39,233 nt of DNA, from contig JBBSBC010000004.1 of the NCBI GenBank assembly GCA_038251595.1, forward strand, positions 1-39,233. The letters are read 5' to 3'. The translations under genes and the position numbers were made by a program. The notes below the pieces were generated by a model. It was given only the letters and a program-made list of their open reading frames with translations. It did not search any database and was not told where the DNA came from. Position 1 is the stretch's first letter. Every line of letters begins with the position of its first letter. Positions 28,648 through 36,172 of this stretch are shown here, piece after piece. This stretch comes from JADLCX01 sp038251595. Lineage in GTDB: Bacteria; Planctomycetota; Phycisphaerae; Phycisphaerales; UBA1924.

Positions 28648-29280
28648 TCACTTGCCGGCAAAGTTCTTGGCAACCTGAGTCCAGTTCACGACATTCCACC
28701 ATGCGGTGATGTAGTCGGGGCGACGATTCTGATAGTTCAGGTAATACGCGTGCTCCCAGACGTCGAGCGCGAGAATCGGCTTGCCGCTGCACCCGGCGAC
28801 ACCGTCACCCATGAGTGGGTTGTCCTGATTCGCTGTCGAGCAGATGGTCACGGCCCCATCGGGCTTCACCACAAGCCAGGCCCAGCCCGACCCAAACCGC
28901 GAAGTCGCGGCCTTGGCAAACTCCTCTTTGAAATGGGCAAAGGTTCCGTACGCCCCGTTGATGGCCTTGGCCAGATCGCCGGTGGGTTCACCGCCGCCCC
29001 CTTTGCCTGATGGCGCGAGGAGTGTCCAGAACATGGAATGGTTGACGTGTCCGCCCGCGTTATTGCGAAGAACTGTACGGATGGTGTCGGGAAGCTCGGC
29101 CAACTTGGTGATCAGTTCTTCAGCGGGCATTTCTGCCCACTGGGTACCTTCGAGCGCCTTGTTGGCATTGGTCACGTAGGCGTTGTGGTGCTTGCCATGG
29201 TGAATCTCCATGGTTTTGGTATCAATGTGCGGTTCAAGGGCATTGGTGGGATAGGGAAGCTGAGGAAGTGTGTACAGCAT
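28648..29280 (-). CDS. sodA: Superoxide dismutase, Mn type (Fe/Mn family)
   Basis: 210 residues, full family length and no signal peptide, so cytoplasmic. Metal ligands are H27, H81, D173 and H177 ('DVWEHAYYLNY'). 'GGHVNHSMFW' and Gln152 in 'ANQDNP' point to manganese rather than iron use, since the iron enzymes place the active-site glutamine in the first half of the chain. It converts superoxide to peroxide and oxygen. It is on the same strand as the esterase, 182 nt apart, and probably has its own promoter in the large gap to its right. Confidence 0.96.
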   Translation of the reverse strand: MLYTLPQLPYPTNALEPHIDTKTMEIHHGKHHNAYVTNANKALEGTQWAEMPAEELITKLAELPDTIRTVLRNNAGGHVNHSMFWTLLAPSGKGGGGEPTGDLAKAINGAYGTFAHFKEEFAKAATSRFGSGWAWLVVKPDGAVTICSTANQDNPLMGDGVAGCSGKPILALDVWEHAYYLNYQNRRPDYITAWWNVVNWTQVAKNFAGK

Positions 29281-29700
29281 GGGGAAAAGCTCCGTTTAGT
29301 GGTCCGAGAACAAAGTGGTATGGGCGGATAAGTTACTGGCTGCATCTTGCGGAACGGAAAATGTACGGACCTTCGCAACGAATAGCCTGTCCAGTGCATC
29401 GAAGGTTTGCAATTTCCGAACACTTCGAGTATCTTGCGGGTCCGAAATGTGAGGTTGGGCGTTCAGGCCCGCACATGCGGGCTAGGCAGGCTACGCGGAC
29501 CGACAAGGATGGTCAATTTCCAGGTGTGCATGCACCTTTCCCGATGGAACGGGTCGTAGACCGCAGAGTGCGTTGAGGCATCTGGACGATTTGTTTGCAA
29601 GATACTTGGGCATGATTCGGGCATCAAAGCCTGTTTGTAAACCGTTTGTGCAACACGGAAGGGTATATGCCGGTATCAGGTTTTTGACCGACGTGTATCG

Positions 29701-29730
29701 CTGAAGTGATTTGGAACTGAATCACCTCAG
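29701..29730. promoter_or_regulatory. Imperfect inverted repeat, possible operator
   Basis: Eleven-base arms (29701-29711 and 29720-29730) pair with a single mismatch around an 8-nt centre. No T run follows on either strand within a few bases, so it is not a classic terminator. It could be a protein-binding palindrome or an RNA hairpin; nothing else supports either use. Confidence 0.35.
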
Positions 29731-30050
29731 GGTTATTCGTGCCCGAGGGGGCCTAGGGATTCACGACTGGATTGTGGCCAGAGCGAATACCGAACAAATG
29801 ACGCCTCATGTAAACGTATGGTCAAGGTGTTCAGAACGATCAGGCACCCTTCTGCGTATAAAGTGTGGACGTTGAGAAAGGGGCATCGAGAAGGGAACAT
29901 TGAGACCACAGTTGATTGGATGTCCACAGAGCTTCGACTGCTCCATGCCTAACGAGGGTCGAACGTTCGCCGGTGACTGCTTGGACCGAGGGTCGGTCGG
30001 GAGATTTCAACAAACGGTTGTTTTGACAGATTGAAACTTGTCCGGGTGAT

Positions 30051-30138
30051 CTTGAGCGAGTGAAGCTTGATCGAAGGAAGTCCGAGCGAAGGAAGCTGAT
30101 CGAAGGAAGCTGAGCGAAGAAATTTTGATTGACGGAAG
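30051..30138 (+). repeat. Six imperfect copies of a 14-15 bp purine-rich unit before the sigma factor gene
   Basis: Units start at 30051, 30066, 30081, 30096, 30110 and 30124, with a consensus close to CTTGATCGAAGGAAG. Three central copies share CGAAGGAAG exactly. The array ends about 175 nt before the sigma factor start and contains no open frame on the plus strand, as TGA recurs within it. It probably lies in the promoter or 5' leader. Confidence 0.85.
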
Positions 30139-30314
30139 TTTCAGAGCGGGTTGAGCAATGGTTGCGGCCCGTCTTGCAGAAGTGATACTTGTACCGAAAG
30201 TCGTACTGAAGACAGTCTCGAGAACATTGGCGGCAGATAAAGGGTATCGACGAAACAACCGCCAATGGTTGCATCGCCAAGGCCTTAGCCCACGAAAGCG
30301 AACCTGTGATCAAC

Positions 30315-31424
30315 ATGAATACGACCCCGAGCCCACTTGAACAGCACCGCCGCAAAACGCGTGTGCAGTTCTCGTCGGACTCCCAGACGGGGATCCGCGG
30401 CGGAGTAACGGTCCGCGCCAAGCGGTCATTGAGCAAGGAAGACGAGAAGCTTCTCGCCGCCATGCTCAACCCTTCCAACCCGCAAGATTACATCGACAGC
30501 CCGGCCTTCCGCGAGAAGCTGGCTTCTGAGAACATCTACGACAAGGCTCCGGACATTCAGAAGCCGGATACCTCGTGGTATCACCCCGTCATGGATGATC
30601 TCTCACCCGGCAAGAGCCGCACGGTGAAGAGCTCGCAGCAGGTCATCCTTACCGGTGCCGAAGAGAAAGTGCTCTTCCACCAGTTCAACTATGCACGCTT
30701 TTGCGTTGCCGAACTTCAGAAGGAAGTCTGGACAAGCGATAGCCGCAAGCCCACCCCCGAGCAGGCCGAGCAGGTTCTCAAGTGGTACCGCATCGCCGAG
30801 AAGGTGCGTGAGCAGATCGCCGAGACCAACCTCGCCCTGGTTCTGGCCATGGCCAAGCGGACACGCATGAGCGAAGTCGACTTCGCCGATCTCGTCAGCG
30901 AGGGCAACATGGCCCTCCTCCGCGCGGTCGATAAGTTCGATGCTGGCCGTGGCTACAAGTTCAGCACCTACGCCTGTCGCGCCATCCTCAAGGCCTTCAG
31001 CCGGCAGGGCATGAAGCTCAGCAAGTATCGCCAGCGGTTCCCGACCGATTTCGACCCGAAGCTTGAGCGCTCGAACTTCCTTGAGACCAAGCGGGCCGAT
31101 TTCGAGCGTGATGCGGCCGAGGAAGTCAAGCGCATCGTTCTTGACAACCGCGCCGATCTGACAGATGTCGAGCGCACCGTGATCGAGCACCGCTTCGGGC
31201 TTGAGAGCGGCGAAAACGAGAAGCCGATGACGCTGGAGCAGGTTGGCCAGATCATCGGTGTGACCAAGGAGCGTGTTCGTCAGATCCAGAACAAGGCCAT
31301 GGAGAAGATCCGCCTTGAGCTTGAGATGAAGTTCCTCGGCACCAAGAAGGCCGAGGAGCAGGCTGCCGAGGGGCAGCCGCAGCGCACACCCGAGCGGCCC
31401 GAAGAGCTTGTTGCGTTGAACTGA
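30315..31424 (+). CDS. RNA polymerase sigma-70 family factor
   Basis: 369 residues from ATG at 30315; a GTG three codons earlier (30306) is equally possible as no clear Shine-Dalgarno sequence is present. Region 2 spans about 173-230: 'LALVLAMAKRTRMSEVDFAD', 'EGNMALLRAVDKFD', 'GYKFSTYACRAILKAFSR'. Region 4 spans about 280-335 with 'MTLEQVGQIIGVTKERVRQI', the helix-turn-helix that reads the -35 element. The stretch between is short, so region 3 is reduced compared with the housekeeping factor. The N-terminal 110 residues are not recognisable and may be lineage-specific. This looks like a group 2/3-type alternative or secondary factor. It is followed by a terminator and so is probably transcribed alone, behind an unusual repeat-bearing leader. 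Confidence 0.9.
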   Translation: MNTTPSPLEQHRRKTRVQFSSDSQTGIRGGVTVRAKRSLSKEDEKLLAAMLNPSNPQDYIDSPAFREKLASENIYDKAPDIQKPDTSWYHPVMDDLSPGKSRTVKSSQQVILTGAEEKVLFHQFNYARFCVAELQKEVWTSDSRKPTPEQAEQVLKWYRIAEKVREQIAETNLALVLAMAKRTRMSEVDFADLVSEGNMALLRAVDKFDAGRGYKFSTYACRAILKAFSRQGMKLSKYRQRFPTDFDPKLERSNFLETKRADFERDAAEEVKRIVLDNRADLTDVERTVIEHRFGLESGENEKPMTLEQVGQIIGVTKERVRQIQNKAMEKIRLELEMKFLGTKKAEEQAAEGQPQRTPERPEELVALN

Positions 31425-31461
31425 CCCGATTCGTCCTACGAATATTCATCAATCTCCACCT

Positions 31462-31491
31462 CGTGCCCCGGCCATTCGCTGGGGCACGTTT
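31462..31491 (+). terminator. Intrinsic terminator after the sigma factor gene
   Basis: Perfect 8-bp GC-rich stem (31462-31469 with 31481-31488), 11-nt loop, followed by TTTC. It starts 38 nt after the stop codon. Confidence 0.75.
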
Positions 31492-31555
31492 CATTTGGCA
31501 CCTCGCATTTTTCTTCATCAGTCCCTCTTGTCGCCAGGATTCTTCCCCTTTGCAA

Positions 31556-31586
31556 CTCTTCATCGATTCGCGGCGAATCAGAAGAG
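31556..31586. other. Interrupted hairpin upstream of the pilT-like gene
   Basis: Outer arms CTCTTC/GAAGAG (31556-31561, 31581-31586) and inner arms GATTCG/CGAATC (31565-31570, 31574-31579) pair fully, separated by a small asymmetric internal loop, around a 3-nt loop. It could be an operator or RNA element; there is no T run for termination. Confidence 0.4.
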
Positions 31587-31805
31587 CCGCCCTGCGTTCA
31601 AGGCGGCCATCGTCCCAGCGGGTCGCCAGTCTCCGGGTCGGCCCGGTCTCCGCCGCGGCCGCGACGCCGCTGGGCCGCGTGTACCATAAGGCATTGACTT
31701 TCCCCTCTCGCGGCGGATGAGAATCGGCAACTCGTGAAGACCAGTGAATCGTCCTCAGCGGCCGCGAGCGGACCCACCAACGGCCAGCACAGGAACGGCC
31801 CAGAC

Positions 31806-32963
31806 ATGAGCGCCTCAAGAGATACCCACTCGTCCGCCACTGTTTCAGGACACGTCACGCTCGATCCCGACCGCAAGCACGACCCGCACGAGACGCGGTT
31901 CGGAGACTTCCTGAAGGCGGCGATCAAGTTCCAGGCTTCCGACCTCATAATGAAGTCGGGTCAGAAGCCAAAGATCCGCCTACGCGGCGATCTCAAGCCG
32001 CTCGACACCACACCAATCACCGCCGAAGAGTTCATGCAGATCGCCAAGCACATTCTCACCGATGAGCAGTTCGGAGATCTGCACAAGTTCGGCTCGGTCG
32101 ATTTTGCCTACGACTACGATGAGGGGCACCGCTTCCGTGTGAACCTCTTTCAGGCCCGCGGCAAGCTGGCCGTCGCGGCCCGGCTCATCTCGGCCAACAT
32201 CCGGCGGTTTGAAGACCTGTACCTGCCGCAGAGCATGGCCGAAATCGCCATGCAGCCGCAGGGTATCGTACTTCTCTGCGGGGTGACAGGCTCGGGCAAA
32301 TCGACAACGATCGCGGCGATGCTCGACTACGTGAACGAGCGCAAGCCCAAGCACATCGTGACGATCGAAGACCCGATCGAGTACATCTTCACAGACAAAA
32401 AGGCGACGATCAACCAGCGCGAGATCGGGATCGACTGTCTCGACTTCAAAATCGCGCTGCGAGCCCTCGTGCGTGAGAACCCCGACATCGTGCTCATCGG
32501 CGAAATGCGTGACCAGGAGACTTTCGCCGCCGCGTTGCACGCGGCCGAGACGGGCCACTTGGTCTACGGAACGATCCACGCCTCGAGCACGCTCCAGACC
32601 TTCAGCCGCATCTACGGTCTGTTCGATCAGGAAGAGGTCGAGCAGGTTCGGCGCATCCTCGCGTACCAGATGCGTGCGTTCGTGTATCAGAAGCTGTTGC
32701 CCACGCTGCACGAGAACATCCACCGCATCCCCGCGCTCGAGATTCTGATCAACAACTCGGTCGTGCGCAAGCACATCCTCGAATCGCGCGAGGGCGAGCT
32801 GCGTGAGTATTTCCAGGCGATCGAAGCCAAGCAGATGGGTATGATGGACTTCAACGACTCGCTCGTCGAGCTGGTCGAGGGCGAGTACATCCACATGCGC
32901 ACCGCGCTGGAATCATCACCAAACGTTGACGAACTTCAGATGCGCCTCAAGAAGCTTGGGTGA
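31806..32963 (+). CDS. pilT: PilT-type type IV pilus retraction ATPase
   Basis: 385 residues from ATG at 31806 (AGGA 11 nt upstream); a GTG at 31734 would add 24 disordered residues. The N-terminal PAS-like domain of PilT is visible ('DFLKAAIKFQASDLIMKSG', 'FRVNLFQARGKLAVAARLI'). ATPase motifs are intact: Walker A GVTGSGKSTT (159-168), Asp box 'IVTIEDPIEY' (184-193), Walker B-like 'IVLIGEMRD' (228-236) and His box 'AETGHLVYGTIHA' (247-259). PilT powers pilus retraction for twitching and surface sensing. The usual C-terminal AIRNLIRE-like motif is not obvious, replaced by 'NSVVRKHILESREGEL'. No other clear pilus gene lies within the window, but a GspE-like gene lies 3.2 kb downstream. Confidence 0.9.
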   Translation: MSASRDTHSSATVSGHVTLDPDRKHDPHETRFGDFLKAAIKFQASDLIMKSGQKPKIRLRGDLKPLDTTPITAEEFMQIAKHILTDEQFGDLHKFGSVDFAYDYDEGHRFRVNLFQARGKLAVAARLISANIRRFEDLYLPQSMAEIAMQPQGIVLLCGVTGSGKSTTIAAMLDYVNERKPKHIVTIEDPIEYIFTDKKATINQREIGIDCLDFKIALRALVRENPDIVLIGEMRDQETFAAALHAAETGHLVYGTIHASSTLQTFSRIYGLFDQEEVEQVRRILAYQMRAFVYQKLLPTLHENIHRIPALEILINNSVVRKHILESREGELREYFQAIEAKQMGMMDFNDSLVELVEGEYIHMRTALESSPNVDELQMRLKKLG

Positions 32964-33006
32964 TTGGCACACCAGTCCTTCGAGGAACGTAAGCATAGCC
33001 AACGAG

Positions 33007-33032
33007 CCCTCCGCGCAAGCGGAGGGTTTTTT
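33007..33032 (+). terminator. Strong intrinsic terminator after the pilT-like gene
   Basis: Perfect 8-bp stem (33007-33014 with 33019-33026) around a GCAA tetraloop, directly followed by six T (33027-33032). Textbook rho-independent form. Confidence 0.95.
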
Positions 33033-33147
33033 GTATCCGTTCAAGTTCGTGTGCCGTGCGCCCCCTTTGGTATCGGAGCGTAATGCGGATATCACTTTCG
33101 GTGGGCAGCAGATGTGGCCACATTGCCCAGAATAGCGATGCTACCGG

Positions 33148-34749
33148 TTACGTACAGCCTGAGAAATACACCGCGAGGAAGTCGAAGATGTCTTGGACGC
33201 TGATCACACCTGAGATGTTGAAATCGCCTCGGGCGTTACCCGCAAAGTACAAGGCAAGAAAGTCGAAAATGTCCTGAACGGTGAGCGTTCCGCTGTTGTT
33301 GATATCGGGTCGGCAACCACCGGAGTAGGTCAACACCGCCGATGCGGTGGTCACGCTGCCGCACCCGCTGGTGATGATGCAATCGTACAGGCCGGCATCG
33401 GTCCAACGGACATCATCGATACGCAGTTCGTCAACGGTCGCGCCGTCGATGTCACCTCCACCCACCGATGCGCCGCCATATCCATTGCTAATCGCCAGCC
33501 CGTTCCGCCTCCATTGATAGGTCAGGGGTGGGAAGGGCGTGGTTGCGGTGATCTCGAATCGAACGACTTGCGGCGGATCGGCATCAACCGACTGCGGTTG
33601 CGATGTGACGATTGGCAAGATCGGGGTGCGCCATCTGGCCCAGTTACTAACCGTAGTGGTGCCCGCCAGGGTGAAACTGCCGAGGGCGATCAGCTCGTTG
33701 TTGAACACTGTCAACTTGTTGACCGAACCGTTGAGCCCGGCGCCAAGGGGTTGCCAGTTTGTTCCATCCCATCGACCGATACGATTCAGGATCGTCGAGC
33801 TGGATTGCAGAAACCCTCCGCCGATATACAACTGATTGTTGTAGGTTGTCAAGGCAAGGCCGACATTGGTTACGCCGTTGCCCATGCGAAGCCAAGAGGT
33901 GCCGTTGAACTTCGACACACACGGTGAGACTGAGCCGGTCGAATCGAACCATGTGCCGCAGGCGATTAACTCGCCATTGAAAATGTGCGTTCGAGATGCT
34001 GATAGAAAAGAATTTGCGGGCGTAAGCGGTGGAGAGAAGGTCTGCCATGTTCCTCCGGTCGCGGGCGACCAGAGTGCCATCCGCTGAGCGGAGATGGGGC
34101 CTGCGGTGGTGAAGTTGCCACAGACAACCAGCGAACCGTTCCACTCGCTCAACCCGTTGATGGCGGCGTTGGTGCCCGAACCCAGCGATTGCCAGACGCC
34201 GCCAACAAGTCGGACGATTCGGCTTCCCGGCGTCGTGAATGTGCCTCCAGCGAAGAGCTCACCGTTGTAGACCGCAAGAGAAGTGACCACACCCGGATCG
34301 TTGATGCCGCCGCCAACCGCAACCCAGGATGACCCGTTCCACTTGGCGATGTGCCGCGAAATGACCCCGTTGATGTTGTTGGTAAAGTTGCCCGCCGCGA
34401 TCAGCTCACCATTGAGGATGGCCAGAGCTAACACATTGCCGGGCAAGCCTGCACCAAGCGTGCTCCACGATGTTCCATCCCACATCGCGAGGTGCCCGAC
34501 CGTGAGCGAGCCTGCCATCGTGAACGTGCCTCCGACCACGAGTTTGGGCGGAATCGGTCCTGCGCCATCCTGGTCCCAGATTATCGCATCATGAGCTGAG
34601 CCATTGAGCGCGGGACCGCCTGTCCATGAGTTGCACTGTCCGTACGCCTGATTCACACCGCATGAGATCGCAATAACCGCGATCGAGAGTGACGCGATGA
34701 AAGATGGCGCTTTTTTCACGGTTGGTTCGGCAGATTTTGATGTACACAT
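33148..34749 (-). CDS. Secreted repeat protein with Ig-like domain and dockerin-like C-terminal tag
   Basis: 533 residues from ATG at 34749, with GAGAG upstream at a suitable distance. A signal peptide (about 14-37) ends near AYG-QC. Residues ~38-385 contain about eight repeats of the kind 'W.G..W..LG.G....V..L...N.ELIA.G.F', suggesting a beta-propeller like Kelch proteins. Residues ~388-480 look like an Ig-like domain ('YQWRRNGLAIS', 'DAGLYDCIITSGCGSVT'). The last ~50 residues hold two Asp/Asn-rich loops, each followed by VQDIFDFLA.YF, and end in SGCT: the GC-type dockerin-like tag of Phycisphaerae secreted proteins. The protein is likely exported and surface-attached or sorted by this tag. 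A strong terminator of pilT lies beyond its 3' end. Confidence 0.85.
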   Translation of the reverse strand: MCTSKSAEPTVKKAPSFIASLSIAVIAISCGVNQAYGQCNSWTGGPALNGSAHDAIIWDQDGAGPIPPKLVVGGTFTMAGSLTVGHLAMWDGTSWSTLGAGLPGNVLALAILNGELIAAGNFTNNINGVISRHIAKWNGSSWVAVGGGINDPGVVTSLAVYNGELFAGGTFTTPGSRIVRLVGGVWQSLGSGTNAAINGLSEWNGSLVVCGNFTTAGPISAQRMALWSPATGGTWQTFSPPLTPANSFLSASRTHIFNGELIACGTWFDSTGSVSPCVSKFNGTSWLRMGNGVTNVGLALTTYNNQLYIGGGFLQSSSTILNRIGRWDGTNWQPLGAGLNGSVNKLTVFNNELIALGSFTLAGTTTVSNWARWRTPILPIVTSQPQSVDADPPQVVRFEITATTPFPPLTYQWRRNGLAISNGYGGASVGGGDIDGATVDELRIDDVRWTDAGLYDCIITSGCGSVTTASAVLTYSGGCRPDINNSGTLTVQDIFDFLALYFAGNARGDFNISGVISVQDIFDFLAVYFSGCT

Positions 34750-34988
34750 GAGAAAGCTCTCGCCGTTGTGGTTCGGAATGTCGGCATTGGCACGCGCATG
34801 GCCACGGGAAACCGCAGCTTGCAGGAACGCCACCAAATTGCAAAGTCAAATCTGAAGAAGTAGAAGGATGAACAAAGGCAGCACACCGGGTTCGGCGCGC
34901 CGCCTTTGGTTTTGGTGCGTTGATGCTGACATCGCTTGGATCTGCGGCCCGCGCAGCCGGCCAACATCGCCAAGAGTGTCGATGCGAC

Positions 34989-35750
34989 TTACGGGCAGCC
35001 GCCGAAGTAGGCGATGAGGAAGTCGAAGATATCCTGCACGTTGATGGTGCCGGAGAAGTTGACGTCGGCGCGGGGGTCGTTGGTGAAGTAGGCCGCGAGG
35101 AAGTCGAAGATGTCCTGCACACCGAGCGAGCCATCCTGATTGAAGTCGGCTGGGCAAGCGGTACCGCCGGGCGGAATGATGACGATCATGCCGCTGGGGC
35201 GGAACTCGAACATCCCGGGTATCGGGACACCGGTGGGGTCGGCCTTGCCGTTGCCGACAACGTTGCCACCCGCCGCGAGCGCGCTGGCGAGTATCGTGCC
35301 GGTCGTGCCCGGTCCGACAGTGACGATGAACTTCAGATCGATGCAGCGCTGCTGACCAATGAGCGCAGAGACGGCTGAGGCGAACCCGGTGGCAGGTCCG
35401 GCGAGGATCGAGCTCCACGCCGCGCCGCTGTTGTTGTTCGGCACGAAGGCCCACCCAGCAACCGGTGCACCACCATCGCAGTTCTGCATCTGGAAGCTGT
35501 CGATCGAGATGATCGGGCCGAGTTTCTTGAGGGCACAGGTGCAGAAATCGCCCGGGAGCGCGCCCCCGCCGGTGTTGTAGTTCTTGATGAGGATGCAGAA
35601 GTGCGTTGCATCAATCTGCTGGATCGTGAGCATTGGCGGGGCGGGTGGGGCGTGCGAGCAGGCCTCGGACCCCTGCACGATGCCGAGCGTCGCAACAACC
35701 GAAAACGCTGCGGAAAGAATGAGACGGCGGAAGGCCGAACGGTTTTGCAT
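34989..35750 (-). CDS. Secreted protein with dockerin-like C-terminal tag
   Basis: 253 residues from ATG at 35750, preceded by AAGGAG at 7-nt spacing, the best ribosome binding site in the window. The signal peptide (about 8-30) is followed by a Cys-containing domain ('SEACSHAPPAPP', 'GDFCTCALKKLG', 'RCIDLKFIVTV') that I do not recognise. The last ~55 residues, after 'PPGGTACPADFNQDGSLGVQ', contain two dockerin-like Asp/Asn loops each followed by VQDIFDFL.AYF and end in GGCP. The same tag is found on the next gene, 239 nt downstream on the same strand. Probably an exported surface or matrix protein. Confidence 0.85.
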   Translation of the reverse strand: MQNRSAFRRLILSAAFSVVATLGIVQGSEACSHAPPAPPMLTIQQIDATHFCILIKNYNTGGGALPGDFCTCALKKLGPIISIDSFQMQNCDGGAPVAGWAFVPNNNSGAAWSSILAGPATGFASAVSALIGQQRCIDLKFIVTVGPGTTGTILASALAAGGNVVGNGKADPTGVPIPGMFEFRPSGMIVIIPPGGTACPADFNQDGSLGVQDIFDFLAAYFTNDPRADVNFSGTINVQDIFDFLIAYFGGCP

Positions 35751-36172
35751 GGGAGACTCCTTTTGAAACAGGAACACAGACGGGCGGGTTATGAACCCCG
35801 CCGCGTTCGAGCCGGGACAACGCCCGACACGAGGTCAACACGACGCGGCGTATGAACGCCTTCGTGTTAAAGCTGGAGAAAAAAGCTGGAGAAAAGGTTG
35901 AGGTCTGAGGCAGAACCATGGCGACCCAAACCACGCGCCTCCGACAGACTGGGTCGAGCGCGATCTCTCCATGATACGGGATTGGGTCCCCAAACTGACA
36001 CCTACACGGAAATATCTTCAACTTCCGCAACAATCACGGCTCGCCCCCCCCCCATTTCCCCTCCCCCTCCACCCCCCACACCTCCTGACATCGCCCTTTC
36101 GCATCCAACCTGATACCCTTATCCTTCCTTCAGCCGGTACACCACTTCCTCCCCCTCATCGAGACCGATCCG
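35751..36172. other. Divergent intergenic region with homopyrimidine tract
   Basis: 422 nt between the leftward dockerin-tagged gene and the rightward GspE-like gene. It contains a short direct duplication (AAAGCTGGAGAA twice near 35870-35896) and a C/T-rich block at about 36044-36092 with a run of ten C (36044-36053). No gene is supported. Promoters for both flanking genes should lie here, but I could not assign -35/-10 pairs. Confidence 0.55.

Larger units (their letters stand above)
29281..30314. other. 1-kb region without a supported gene, upstream of sodA and the sigma factor gene
   Basis: Short open frames on both strands have no recognisable domain, no ribosome binding site and atypical composition; I treat them as chance. 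The region must hold the sodA promoter (left end) and the sigma-factor promoter (right end). It contains an imperfect hairpin at 29701-29730 and a 14-15 bp tandem repeat at 30051-30138. Its base composition is lower in GC than the flanking genes. Confidence 0.6.
31425..31805. other. Intergenic region between the sigma factor and pilT-like genes
   Basis: It holds the sigma-factor terminator (31462-31491) and a longer imperfect hairpin (31556-31586); a further 6-bp hairpin (31586-31591 with 31602-31607) follows. Short minus-strand frames here have no features of real genes. The pilT-like gene could begin at GTG 31734 instead of ATG 31806, which would shorten this gap. Confidence 0.6.

Noticed and set aside
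30158..30340. 60-codon plus-strand frame just upstream of and overlapping the sigma factor start, as a leader peptide
   Set aside because: No ribosome binding site and no sign of coupling beyond chance overlap; could be revisited if ribosome profiling is available.
29840..30478. 212-codon minus-strand open frame across the tandem repeat and the sigma factor start
   Set aside because: Its repetitive Ser/Arg/Phe content comes from the noncoding repeat and it overlaps the well-supported sigma factor gene; no ribosome binding site or domain.
33148..35150. Dockerin modules as evidence of a cellulosome
   Set aside because: No cohesin, scaffoldin or glycoside hydrolase is present in the window; the tail matches the noncellulosomal form seen in planctomycetes.
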